A DNA stretch of 37,553 nt from Armatimonadetes bacterium CG06_land_8_20_14_3_00_66_21 (GTDB lineage: Bacteria; Armatimonadota; Abditibacteriia; CG2-30-66-41), in assembly GCA_002779825.1 (NCBI GenBank), contig PEVN01000388.1:1-37553 (forward strand). Reading direction: 5' to 3'. The notes under the pieces are model-generated. The model did not search any database. It worked only from the letters and a program-made list of their open reading frames with translations, and had not been told where the DNA came from. Of this stretch, positions 18,464 to 27,912 are shown in pieces. A program made the translations under genes and the position numbers. How positions within the stretch are numbered: the first letter of the stretch is position 1; the number at the start of each line of letters is the position of its first letter.

Positions 18464-20044
18464 CTACTGCTCGCCCAGATGAAGCTCCACCTTCTCGACG
18501 CACAACTGCCGGCAGAGGTGGGGTGCCTGACGTAGGACCGAGAGGCAGACCTCGTTGCGGCCCGTCTTCACCGCGGCTGGGTCAGCGGTCCACGTCATGA
18601 GGCACAGCTTCTGCTGGGGGTCTACGCGGTAGTTGCCGTCGCCGCCGGACGGTCGCGCCGGCTGCCCCGGAGACGGGATCTGAGGGTCCTTCCAGTCGTG
18701 GTCGGTTGTCGGATTCGCCAGTCTCTGCCCGTTGAGGGTCGCCTCGACCTGGTCGCCGGGCTCGGCGTGGGAGAGCGTAACTCGAACCGTCAGCGACGGC
18801 TCGGCAATGCCAGCTTCGTCCCTCCGCTCGCCGCACCACAGCGCGATTGCCGCGGGCGTGCCGTCATACCGGAGCAGCGCTGGCAGTTGCGCGTCGGCGT
18901 TCTGGTTGAAGGCGCCCTCGGCCCACGGGTACCCGCCACGCCGTTCGACGGGGAACACCTTGCTCTTCCCCGCCAGCGTCTTTGGGCTGCCGAGTTCGTG
19001 ATAGGCGAGTTGCTGCGAAACGGGGCCGGGTGTGGCGCCCTTTGCCGCATACACCTCGGGCGGCGCGGCATGCCAGTTGAAGGTGACAATGCCGTCGGCG
19101 CCCTGCTGCCACCAGTTGGTCGCGACGCCACGGAACACCTCGGCGGGCGGATTGCGGTACCCGTCGCTGGCGTGGTGGTCGTCGATACAGGGGTAGAGCT
19201 TGACGCCGGGGCCGAGCGTCTCTCGGAACGCTGCCACGTCAACGTCGAACGAGCGCGAGCCAAGCGTCAACAGGTCCACCAGCCCTTCGCGCACCCACGT
19301 CTCCACGTCGAATCCGTCGGCGCGGCAGTTAGTGAAGTTGCGCGGGACCTTGGCTGCGAGCAGCAACGGGCGCCCACGCTTGGCGGCGACCTCCAGCAGC
19401 ATCCGCCGGACCAGGCGCGTCAACTCCGTCACGTGCTCCCGCAACTCCCACTGCCGTCCCACTGGCAGCACCGGCACGTGCCGGGCAAAGTCGAGCTGGA
19501 ACCCGTCGAAGTCATAGCGTTCGGCAAGCTCCCGCAATACCGCCACCTTGAACTCCCGCACTTCCGCAACGGACAGGTTCCACAACCCCTGCCACCACCA
19601 CGTCCGCAGCAGCCACTCGGGGTGCGCCTGCTTGATCGGGTTGGTCTGGTCCCTCTCCAAGCCAGCGGCGCCCACGTCGACCTCGGCGATTCGGTGGTGC
19701 CAGAACGCCTCCAGTCCGCGCCGGTGCGTCTGCTCGACGAAGACCGACATCCAGTCCACCCCGCCCTCCAGCCACTGCCGGACAGCCGGGTGAGGACTCG
19801 GTGGCAGCACCTCGCTGGGGTAGCTCGCGTAGTTGCCGTACGCGCAGTCCCAGAAGACCGAGTCGATCTGGCTCCCCGGTTCATCCACGTACCGAAAGCC
19901 ATGGGACAGCCACTCGCCGACACTCTCCGTGAGCGGTGACATGTCGTTCCCCATGGCGTCGTACTGGACGATGATCCGGCGGCGGCGATCGGCGGCGTGG
20001 TTGTGTTCAGGCGAAAGCCCGAGAGGCTTGGTTGGCGGTGTCAT
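18464..20044 (-). CDS. GHL10/DUF187-like TIM-barrel glycoside hydrolase-like protein
   Basis: 526-aa ORF: VFVEQTHRRGLEAFWHHRI, VRE..VAVLRELAERYDFDGFQLDFARH, GFDVETWVREGLVDLLTLGSR, NWWQQGADGIVTFNWHA. Confidence 0.65.
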   Translation of the reverse strand: MTPPTKPLGLSPEHNHAADRRRRIIVQYDAMGNDMSPLTESVGEWLSHGFRYVDEPGSQIDSVFWDCAYGNYASYPSEVLPPSPHPAVRQWLEGGVDWMSVFVEQTHRRGLEAFWHHRIAEVDVGAAGLERDQTNPIKQAHPEWLLRTWWWQGLWNLSVAEVREFKVAVLRELAERYDFDGFQLDFARHVPVLPVGRQWELREHVTELTRLVRRMLLEVAAKRGRPLLLAAKVPRNFTNCRADGFDVETWVREGLVDLLTLGSRSFDVDVAAFRETLGPGVKLYPCIDDHHASDGYRNPPAEVFRGVATNWWQQGADGIVTFNWHAAPPEVYAAKGATPGPVSQQLAYHELGSPKTLAGKSKVFPVERRGGYPWAEGAFNQNADAQLPALLRYDGTPAAIALWCGERRDEAGIAEPSLTVRVTLSHAEPGDQVEATLNGQRLANPTTDHDWKDPQIPSPGQPARPSGGDGNYRVDPQQKLCLMTWTADPAAVKTGRNEVCLSVLRQAPHLCRQLCVEKVELHLGEQ

Positions 20045-20155
20045 CCGGGTCTCCTAGGTGAATGCCGCCCTACGTGCGTGCATTCTCATCTGGTGTGGTG
20101 CCCACCCAACGGGCGGGCATGGATGATTCCTTCGGAAACGCGCTGCCCATCCGAG

Positions 20156-20233
20156 CCGCGACCGTGAGGGAGCGCGTGACAGGCTGACTTGGTCCGCGAC
20201 GCCGACGGCTCACGCGCTCCCTCACGGTCGCGG
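20156..20233. repeat. Perfect inverted repeat, 24-bp arms, 30-nt loop
   Basis: ccgcgaccgtgagggagcgcgtga (20156-20179) and tcacgcgctccctcacggtcgcgg (20210-20233). Confidence 0.95.
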
Positions 20234-20441
20234 TCAACCCCCAGGGGTCTGATCGGACGGGTTCGCGTCTTCTACACCCACGGCGCTTCCCCTGCCGAAT
20301 GCGAGTTCCTCGCGCCAGCGGCGAGCGGCGGTGCGGCTGGAAGGTGCGCGCGCCCTGACCGCGAATACGACAGGGCAACGTGGTGCGACAGCCAGTTCGC
20401 CGCCCCGGGGGCCGCAGCCACGCAAGCAGGAGGACAACGCC

Positions 20442-21266
20442 ATGGGGAAGATCGGTATCGGCATCAACCTCGAGTTTGTGCGACACCAGGACAAGCCGTT
20501 TGAGTGGGCGGTCGAGAAGGCCGCTGAGCTGGGCTACGAGTACGTCGAGCCAATGGTCCACTGGGGCCGCGAGTTGCTCAGCGAAGCCGGCTACTTCCAC
20601 AGCGTCTCCATGCTGGACGATCCGCTTCGCGTGCGGACAGCGTGCGAGCGGGCGGGGGTGAAGCTGTCGGGGCTTTCGGCGCACACGCCCTTGTGCAAGC
20701 CCGAGATCGGCGTCGAGTACCTCAAGCAGGCGATCCGCTTTGCCGCCGAGTGCGGCGCGCCGGTGGTCAACACCGACGAAGGGCCAAAGCCCGAGTGGAC
20801 CTCTGAAGAAGAAGACCATGTGCTGATGCGCTACACGCTGAAAGAGGCCGCCAAAGTCGCCGAACCGCGCGGCGTGCTCCTCGGGCTGGAACCGCACCAG
20901 CAGTACAGCAAGTCGCCCGAGGGGCTGAACCAGATCTACGGACTCGTCCGGAGTCCCGCGATTGGCATCAACTTCGACACGGGCAACAGCTACCTGAGCG
21001 GGCAGGATCCGGTTAAGTGGCTGCGGCGCGTCAGCAAACGCCTCGTGCACCTGCACGCCAAGGACATCAGCGTCCAGCAGTCCGAATCCGAGCGCGGCAA
21101 AGTAACCGGCACGCCTGTCGGCTGCGCGTGCGGCGAAGGCATCGTTGACTGGCAGAAGGTGATCGACCTCTGCAAGGCGGCGCCCCGCGACATCGTGCTG
21201 TCCGTCGAGTGCGGCACGGTGGAGCAGGCAGAGCGTAGCCTGGCGCATCTGAGGGCACTCGTCTGA
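20442..21266 (+). CDS. Sugar phosphate isomerase/epimerase (AP endonuclease 2-like TIM barrel)
   Basis: ATG at 20442 with AGGAGG SD at ~20429. MGKIGIGINLEFVRHQDKPFEWAVEKAAELGYEYVEPMVHW..., LGLEPHQQYSKSPEGLNQIYGLVRSPAIGINFDTGNSY, RLVHLHAKDI. Confidence 0.85.
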   Translation: MGKIGIGINLEFVRHQDKPFEWAVEKAAELGYEYVEPMVHWGRELLSEAGYFHSVSMLDDPLRVRTACERAGVKLSGLSAHTPLCKPEIGVEYLKQAIRFAAECGAPVVNTDEGPKPEWTSEEEDHVLMRYTLKEAAKVAEPRGVLLGLEPHQQYSKSPEGLNQIYGLVRSPAIGINFDTGNSYLSGQDPVKWLRRVSKRLVHLHAKDISVQQSESERGKVTGTPVGCACGEGIVDWQKVIDLCKAAPRDIVLSVECGTVEQAERSLAHLRALV

Positions 21267-21273
21267 GACGCCC

Positions 21274-21337
21274 GTAGCCGCGCGCCAAGCGCGTGGAGTC
21301 CGTCGCGGAGGTCCGCAGCCTTGGCGGCTGCGGCTAC
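21274..21337. repeat. Imperfect palindromic intergenic element with internal hairpin
   Basis: gtagccgc (21274-21281) pairs with gcggctac (21330-21337). Internal hairpin ccgcagcc (21313-21320)/ggctgcgg (21326-21333) with a 5-nt loop. Confidence 0.75.
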
Positions 21338-21347
21338 AGGAGCCAAT

Positions 21348-24300
21348 ATGAAACGCCTTCACACAGCCACCCTGTGCCTCGTCCTGCTGTCAGGCTCGGT
21401 TGCACGCGCCGAACCGGCGAAGCTCAACCTCCTCCTCCTCACCGGCCAGAACAACCACGCCTGGCAGCAGACGACGCCCGCGCTCAAGCAACTCCTGGAA
21501 TCGTCCGGGCGTTTCAAGGTCGACGTCACGGAGCACCCGGAAGCGTGCACTGCTGAAAGCCTCGCTCCTTACGACGTGCTGCTGAGCAACTGGAACGCCT
21601 GGGGAGACGACGTGGCGGTCAAGGAGTGGCCGGAGGCGACTCGGAGCGCCATGCTCGACTTCGTCCGCAACGGCAAAGGGCTCGCCATTATTCATGCCGG
21701 CAGCAGTTCGTTCTATGGCTGGAAGGAGTACCACCAGATGGTGGGCGCGGCGTGGGACTTGGGGAGGACGGGCCACGGTAGCCCGCACCAGTTCTACGTG
21801 TGGGTGACCGATCCAGGTCACCCAATCACCCACGGGATGAAGCTCTTCCTCACGCGCGATGAGTTGTGGCATCGAACGGGTGTGCAGCCCGGAGTGACGG
21901 CGTTAGCCACAGCCTTCTCCGCGCCGGAAACCGGCGGGTCGGGGCAACAGGAGCCGCTGGTGCTCGCCAACGACTTCGGGAAGGGCCGGTGCTTCAACCT
22001 GGTGCTGGGACACGACGCCCGCGCGATGGCGTCTGCCGGTTTCCGCTCCCTGCTGTGCCGCGGCACGGAGTGGGCTGCCACCGGCGAGGTGACGATTCCT
22101 GTTGGCGATCTGTCGCTGAGCGACGAGGAACTGGACTTCGTGCTCTCGCAGCTCCGGACGTACCGCCCCGCCGACCGACACGAGGTGCTGCTCGCGCTGG
22201 AGTACCACCTGGGGTGCGTCGCCAACACCGACCGGGCTGCTGCTGCGGCGCAGCGGCTGCTTGCGTTCGTCGCGGACACGCAGGCGGCGCTCGACGGCCG
22301 GCAATTCGCTCTGCGGCAGCTTTCGCTGGTCGGCTCGGCCGGCAGCGTCCAGGCACTTGCGGCGCTGCTCACAGACAAAGACCTCGGCCTGTACGCCCGC
22401 TTCGCGTTGGAGCGGATCCAAGGGGACGAAGCGTCAGCCGCCATGCGCGCAGCGCTGCAGGCCGCTTCCGGTATGCAGCGAGTCGGACTCCTCAACGCAT
22501 TGGGCGCGCGGCGGGATGAGCAGGCGGTGTCGCTGCTCGCCGGGTTGACCAACGACGCTGACATTTCGACCGCGACGGCGGCCCTCGCGGCTCTGGGGCG
22601 CGTCGGCACTGCCGAAGCGCTCCAAGCGCTGTCGGCAAGCGAGGCCGCCATGCCCGCGGTCCTGCGGCCGGCGCACACACGCGCGCTGCTGCGGTGCGCC
22701 GAGGGTCTGCTCGCGAAGAAGCAGGCGGGGACGGCAAAGCCCGTCTACGCGAAGCTGCTGATTGCAGCCCAGCCGGACTGCATGCGCGCGGCGGCGTTCG
22801 TCGGGCTTGCAGCGTGCGAGAACGCGAAGCGCGGCGAGTTTGTAGCGGGCGCCATGAACGGAGACGACAAGGTTCTCCGCGATGCGGCTGTGCGCGTGCT
22901 CCGCGACAGCGAAGACGGCAGTCTGTTGCGGTCTGCCGCTGAGCGTCTGGAGAGCTTGCCACCGGAGGTGCAAGCGCCGGTGATCGCGCTGCTGCAGGCG
23001 CGCGGGGAAGCCGCGTCGTTGCCAGTGGTCGCGAAGGCTGCTGCGAGTGGCGCCGCCGCCGTCAGACGCGCGGCATTGATCGCGCTCAGCACGTTGGGCG
23101 ACGCGTCGTCAGTCGCTGTGCTTGCGGAGGCCGCCGGGTCTGCCGACCCAACCGAGCGGAACCTCGCCACGGAGGCGCTGTCCTGCTTGCCGGGTGAGAC
23201 GACCGAGACGGCAATCGTCGCCGCACTGGGGAAGTCAGCGCCGGCCGCCCAGCGCCAACTGATCCGCGCGTTGGGCTCGCGCTCAGCCAGAGCAGCGGTT
23301 CCGGCGTTGCTGGCTCTTGCCGAGAGCAAAGCTGAGGCCGAGGTCCGCGCGGAGGCTCTTGACGCCGTGGGGCAGCTTGGCGACGCCACCGTCTGTGAGC
23401 GGCTCCTCCCGATGCTCGCCGGCGCAACCGACGGGGACCGCGGTCCCCTGGAGCAGGCGCTCGTGGCCCTCTGCTCACGCACCGGCACAACCAAGCCAGT
23501 CGCCGCTGCCCTTCCTGGGGCTGCCGATCCGTGCAAGATCTCCCTGATTGCCGTGCTGGGCTCAGTGGGAGGAGCCGACGCGCTCGAAGCAGTCCGCGCC
23601 GCAGCCAAGGCGCCGGCTGGCGAAGTCCGCAGCGCCGCGATCAAGGCGCTGTCCGGCTGGGCCGACGCAGGCCCGTTGGACGATCTGCTGACCGTGGCGA
23701 CTGAGACCAAGGACGCCACCCTCAAGGTGCTGGCATTGCGCGGCGTTGCGCGGCTCGTTCCGCTGGCGGGCGGCCGGTCGCCGGAGGTGCTCCTGAGATT
23801 TGTGACCACGGCGATGGGCGCGACCGACCGTCCGGATGAGAAGAAGGCGCTGCTCTCCGCATTGGGCAGCCTCCCGAGCTTGCCCGCCATGAACAGCGCT
23901 CAGGAGTACCAGAAAGACCCCGTCCTCGCGGACGAAGCTGCATTAGCAGCTCTGCAGATCGCCGACCGAATCTTCCGGCAGCATCTGACCGAGACCGAGG
24001 CGTTAGCGAGGCAACAGCAGGACTCGCCCACTCCCGCCCTCCGTGAGCGCGCCGTGGCGCTTCTGCTGAAGATCAGCAAAGCGGACAACCTCGCCTTCGG
24101 CGCGACGGCCACCAGCCCCGATGGCATCGACAAAGACGGCGCGGCAAGCGGCGATCAGGCCGCCATCGACGACGACCCCGCAACGTACTGGGATGAGGCG
24201 GATGGGCAGAAGCTGTACGTCCTTCGCGTCCAACTTCAGCAGCCGGCGAAGGTCTCCGTGATCCGGATCCTCGGCTACCAGCAGCACAGCTACGCGCCGA

Positions 24301-24500
24301 AGGACTTCGAAGTCGTGTGCGATGACAAGGTCGTGAAGAAGGTGGAGGGCGCCCAATATCAAGACAACCTGCTGACCGTGGCGCTGCCGGAGACGGAGTG
24401 CACGATAGTCGAGCTGCGCATCACCGGCTACTACGGTCAGAGCCCGGCAATCCGGGAACTGGGGATCTTCAGCCGAGTGCCCGGAGCGAAGAGAGGGTAA
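21348..24500 (+). CDS. Secreted ThuA domain + HEAT repeats + F5/8 type C-like domain protein
   Basis: Signal peptide; LNLLLLTGQNNHAWQQTTPALKQLLE...IIHAGSSSFYGWKEYHQMVGAAW (ThuA-like); many Ala-rich HEAT-like repeats (AVRRAALIALSTLGDASSVAVLAEAAGS); C-terminal AIDDDPATYWDEADGQKLYVLRVQLQQPAKVSVIRILGYQ (discoidin-like). Confidence 0.85.
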   Translation: MKRLHTATLCLVLLSGSVARAEPAKLNLLLLTGQNNHAWQQTTPALKQLLESSGRFKVDVTEHPEACTAESLAPYDVLLSNWNAWGDDVAVKEWPEATRSAMLDFVRNGKGLAIIHAGSSSFYGWKEYHQMVGAAWDLGRTGHGSPHQFYVWVTDPGHPITHGMKLFLTRDELWHRTGVQPGVTALATAFSAPETGGSGQQEPLVLANDFGKGRCFNLVLGHDARAMASAGFRSLLCRGTEWAATGEVTIPVGDLSLSDEELDFVLSQLRTYRPADRHEVLLALEYHLGCVANTDRAAAAAQRLLAFVADTQAALDGRQFALRQLSLVGSAGSVQALAALLTDKDLGLYARFALERIQGDEASAAMRAALQAASGMQRVGLLNALGARRDEQAVSLLAGLTNDADISTATAALAALGRVGTAEALQALSASEAAMPAVLRPAHTRALLRCAEGLLAKKQAGTAKPVYAKLLIAAQPDCMRAAAFVGLAACENAKRGEFVAGAMNGDDKVLRDAAVRVLRDSEDGSLLRSAAERLESLPPEVQAPVIALLQARGEAASLPVVAKAAASGAAAVRRAALIALSTLGDASSVAVLAEAAGSADPTERNLATEALSCLPGETTETAIVAALGKSAPAAQRQLIRALGSRSARAAVPALLALAESKAEAEVRAEALDAVGQLGDATVCERLLPMLAGATDGDRGPLEQALVALCSRTGTTKPVAAALPGAADPCKISLIAVLGSVGGADALEAVRAAAKAPAGEVRSAAIKALSGWADAGPLDDLLTVATETKDATLKVLALRGVARLVPLAGGRSPEVLLRFVTTAMGATDRPDEKKALLSALGSLPSLPAMNSAQEYQKDPVLADEAALAALQIADRIFRQHLTETEALARQQQDSPTPALRERAVALLLKISKADNLAFGATATSPDGIDKDGAASGDQAAIDDDPATYWDEADGQKLYVLRVQLQQPAKVSVIRILGYQQHSYAPKDFEVVCDDKVVKKVEGAQYQDNLLTVALPETECTIVELRITGYYGQSPAIRELGIFSRVPGAKRG

Positions 24501-24638
24501 CCACGGAGACACCGAGAACACGGAGGAGAACTTGAGTGTCGGCGTAGCCGCCGGCGCCAGCCGGTGGCACTGTGCGGTGGACCACACCACAAGTCCCTGT
24601 CCCGGTCCAATCCCTTGCCGCCCTGAATTCGTTGGGCA

Positions 24639-24741
24639 CCCGACAGGAGCGGACACCTGTACCTGTAACCGCGTGCCGCCACAGGTTGGAACCCTGTGCC
24701 ACGGCCCGACAGGAGCGAACATGCAACCTACACCTGTAACC
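24639..24741. repeat. Partial tandem duplication covering the SD region of the Gfo/Idh gene
   Basis: cccgacaggagcg at 24639-24651 and 24705-24717, each followed by a cacctgtaacc-like block. The second copy supplies the SD (AGGAG) for the ATG at 24721. Confidence 0.7.
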
Positions 24742-26013
24742 CGCCGCCGGTTCGTGCAACGCGCCGCGCTTGCCAGTGCGGCGACTGCGGCAGCGCCGTA
24801 CTTCGTGCCGTCTCGACTCTTCGGCGCCGACGCGCCGAGCAAGCAAATTGCGGTGGGGCACATCGGCGTCGGCGGGCGCGGCACCGGCTTGATGGGGGGC
24901 TTCCTCGGGCAGCCGGAATGCCGCGTCGTGGCGGTGTCTGACTGCTTCGGCTCTCGACGGGAACAGGCAGCGCACAACGTGGACGCTCACTACAAGGTGA
25001 CCGGCTGCAGGAAGTACGCCGACTTCCGGGAGTTGTGCGCCGACCCGGGGATCGACGCCGTGGTGGTCGCGACGCCCGACCACTGGCACGTGCTGGCCGC
25101 GCTGGAGGCGGTCCGCAACGGGAAGCACGTCTACGTCGAGAAGCCGCTGGGCATCAGCGTCGAGCAGGACCACACGCTGCGGGAGGCGGTGAACCGGTAC
25201 GGTGTGCAGTTCCAGTACGGCACCCAGCAGCGCGCGCAGAGCCACATGCGGTGGGTGTGCGAGATGGTAGTCAACGGCCGCCTTGGCAAGCTGCTGGCGG
25301 TGGAAGTGGACTCTCCCGGCGGCATTCAGGGCGGCTCGACAGAGCCGATCCCAGTGCCGGAGGATCTCGACTACGACCGGTTCCTGGGTCCCGCGCCCGA
25401 GGCTCCCTATACGAGCGACCGCTGCACGAGCAACGGAAGCTACCACATTTCGGACTTCGCCCTGGGCTTCATCGCCGGTTGGGGCGCGCACCCGCTGGAC
25501 ATCATGGTGTGGGGGTTGGGCGACGCGCCGGAGGCAGTCCCGGTCGAGTACTACGGCACGGGAGTCTTCCCGACCCGAGGGCTGTACGATACGGCGATGC
25601 GCTGGGATGTGCGGGGCAAGTTCGCCGACGGAAAGGAGTTCCGCTTCCGCGGCCCCGGCGAGGACAAGACGACGTTCGTCGGCGACAAGGGCCGGATCGC
25701 CGTGTCCCGCGGCGGCATCCGCGAACTGGACCCGGCCTCGCTGAAAGACGAAAAGCTCACCCCCGGCGAGAAGCGCCTCTACGTCAGCAACAACCACGGC
25801 GGAAACTGGCTCGACTGCATCCGTAGCGGCCGCCGGACCATCGACCCTGTCGAGGTCGCCTGCTTCTCGGACACCGTCAGTCACCTGTCAGACATCGCCA
25901 TTCGCACGGGCCGGAAGATCAGGTGGGACCCGGTCAACGAGATCATCCTGGACGATCCGGCAGCGTCGCGGATGCTCAGCCGACCACTGCGGGCACCGTG
26001 GAGTCTGGGGTGA
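24721..26013 (+). CDS. Tat-exported Gfo/Idh/MocA-family oxidoreductase
   Basis: MQPTPVTRRRFVQRAALASAATAAAPYFVPSRLFG (Tat signal), IAVGHIGVGGRGTGLM (Rossmann), VVVATPDHWHVLAALEAVRNGKHVYVEKPLGISVEQ. Confidence 0.9.
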   Translation: MQPTPVTRRRFVQRAALASAATAAAPYFVPSRLFGADAPSKQIAVGHIGVGGRGTGLMGGFLGQPECRVVAVSDCFGSRREQAAHNVDAHYKVTGCRKYADFRELCADPGIDAVVVATPDHWHVLAALEAVRNGKHVYVEKPLGISVEQDHTLREAVNRYGVQFQYGTQQRAQSHMRWVCEMVVNGRLGKLLAVEVDSPGGIQGGSTEPIPVPEDLDYDRFLGPAPEAPYTSDRCTSNGSYHISDFALGFIAGWGAHPLDIMVWGLGDAPEAVPVEYYGTGVFPTRGLYDTAMRWDVRGKFADGKEFRFRGPGEDKTTFVGDKGRIAVSRGGIRELDPASLKDEKLTPGEKRLYVSNNHGGNWLDCIRSGRRTIDPVEVACFSDTVSHLSDIAIRTGRKIRWDPVNEIILDDPAASRMLSRPLRAPWSLG

Positions 26014-26291
26014 GCGCGCGCAGCTCTCGCGCGGTGCGTACCGGTCGCAGTCTCGTCCGGGCATCAGGACCAGACCGGCGCCCAAGGCGAGGACACCCAA
26101 GGGCACAAGCCGCAACCGTCGTCGTTGCCAGAGGATCGCTGATGCGCCGATCGTCAGGGCGGGCAACGCCACCACGAAGACGAGGCGGACAGTGCCGAAG
26201 CGTGTTGGGATGAGGGAAAGGGACAGCGTGAGGACGAGCAGCCCCGTCCACGCCGCCCGCAGGACGAACTGGAGTCGGGGGCGCCCTCTTG

Positions 26292-26984
26292 TCACGGGTT
26301 CGCCTCCAAATGGCCAGGGCGCAAGCCGTCTTCGCCGCCCTCCGGCGCCAGCCGCACCACCACGCCGTCCCGGAGGACGAAGAGGTGGTCCGCCAGCCGC
26401 TTCATCTCGCTGGTGCTGTGGGTGATGTGCAACGCCGTCACGCCCGTTTGCTCCTGCACGGACCGGAGGAGTCGACACATCTCCTCGTGCGTTTCATCGT
26501 CGAGGGCGCCCAGAGGTTCGTCGAGACAGAGGACTCCCGGGCGGCAGGCCAGCCCTCTGCCGAGCGCCACCCGCTGGACCTCGCCGCCGCTGAGTCCTTC
26601 CGGGCGCCGATCCAATAGATGTCGGAGGTCCAGAAGTGCCGCCAGCCCATCCACGCGGTCCTCGATGGCGTGTGGGTCCCACCGCCGGATGGCCGGGGCG
26701 AACGCCAAGTGCTCGCGGACGGTCATCGTGGTGAACAGAGCACCGTCCTGCGGCACGTACCCGATGCCACGCGCGCCGGGCTTCAGGTCCGTGACGTCGC
26801 GCCCGTCCAGCAGAATGCGTCCCGACTGAACGGGTCGCAGTCCGCAGACGCACTCCAGAATGGTCGTCTTCCCGCTCCCCGTCTTCCCCATCAGCACCCC
26901 ATACCCGCCCGTCGGGACCTCGAAGGAGATGTTCCGCAGTGAGAAGCTGCCCAGCGTGACGCTGAGGGCTTGGACCGAGATCAC
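26292..26984 (-). CDS. ABC transporter ATP-binding protein, molybdate/tungstate (ModC/WtpC)-like
   Basis: Walker A GKTGSGKTT, signature LSGGEVQRVALGRGL, Walker B VLCLDEP, adjacent to ModB-like permease. Start proposed at GTG 26984 (ISVQALSVTLGSFSL); ORF is open to 27047 through a heptamer repeat. Confidence 0.85.
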   Translation of the reverse strand: MISVQALSVTLGSFSLRNISFEVPTGGYGVLMGKTGSGKTTILECVCGLRPVQSGRILLDGRDVTDLKPGARGIGYVPQDGALFTTMTVREHLAFAPAIRRWDPHAIEDRVDGLAALLDLRHLLDRRPEGLSGGEVQRVALGRGLACRPGVLCLDEPLGALDDETHEEMCRLLRSVQEQTGVTALHITHSTSEMKRLADHLFVLRDGVVVRLAPEGGEDGLRPGHLEANP

Positions 26985-27031
26985 CGGTTGCGCCCCCCGA
27001 CGGAACGCCGCCAGTTCGCAGCCTCCGCCCA

Positions 27032-27063
27032 AATCCGCAATCCGCAATCCGCAATCCGCAATC
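27032..27063. repeat. Heptanucleotide tandem repeat, 4 perfect copies of aatccgc plus partial
   Basis: aatccgc x4 at 27032-27059 followed by aatc, immediately 3' of the permease stop codon (on the - strand). Confidence 0.95.
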
Positions 27064-27912
27064 TCACAGGTGGTACACCTTCCCCAGGTGCACGCCCGAC
27101 ACGCGGACGATCACCAGCACTGCCACGGCCACAAGTACCATCAGCAACGACACTGCGACAGCCGCCTCGATGTTGCCGATACTCAGCTCTAAGAAGACGC
27201 TGGTGGAGAGCACTTCCGTCTTCCGCCGCGTCGCGCCGGAGAAGATGAGAATCGGCCCAAACTCGCCCAACGCCCGCGCCCAGGCCAGTGTCGCTGCCGC
27301 CAGGAGTCCGGTCCTCGCTTCCGGGAAGATCACCAGCCAGAACGCCTGACCGCGATTGCAGCCGAGGGTCAGCGCGACCTGTTCCTGGCGCGGGTTGATC
27401 TGGTCGAAGGCGACGCGCATCGTCCGCACGGCGAAGGCGCAGGCGACCATGAACTGGGCGGCGATCACGCTGGGGATCTCGTAGGCGACCTGGACCACGT
27501 GCTGCTGGAAGTACCGCCCGGCCGGCGTCTGGAAGAGGATGAGCAGGCTGAGACCGATCACCAGCGGCGGGAGCACGATGGGGATGTCGAGAATGGCGTC
27601 CAACAATGCCTTGCCGCGGAACTGGTGCCGTGAGAGCAGGTATCCGATCGGCACCGCCACCCACAGCGACATGATCGTGGTGATCGTGCAGGACAGCAGG
27701 CTGAGCTTGATGGCGTAGCGGATGTCGGCGCTGCGGAGCGCCTCCAGCAGGTGCCCGGGCGTGGTGAACGTCGCGTCCGCCAGGAGCATAGCGACGATGA
27801 CGGCGAGGTAGCTGGCGCTGAGCAACCCAAGCCCCAGGTAGAACGGAAAGTCGGAGGGCGGCCGAAACGTCGGTGGCGGGGTCGCCTTCTCAGCAGGCGC
27901 GGAAGCGGTCAT
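27064..27912 (-). CDS. ABC transporter permease, molybdate/tungstate (ModB/WtpB)-like
   Basis: 282 aa; multiple TM helices; EAA-like loop TLGCNRGQAFWLVIFPEARTGLLAAATLAWARALGEFGPILIFSG. Start overlaps the upstream gene's stop (ATGA). Confidence 0.85.
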   Translation of the reverse strand: MTASAPAEKATPPPTFRPPSDFPFYLGLGLLSASYLAVIVAMLLADATFTTPGHLLEALRSADIRYAIKLSLLSCTITTIMSLWVAVPIGYLLSRHQFRGKALLDAILDIPIVLPPLVIGLSLLILFQTPAGRYFQQHVVQVAYEIPSVIAAQFMVACAFAVRTMRVAFDQINPRQEQVALTLGCNRGQAFWLVIFPEARTGLLAAATLAWARALGEFGPILIFSGATRRKTEVLSTSVFLELSIGNIEAAVAVSLLMVLVAVAVLVIVRVSGVHLGKVYHL

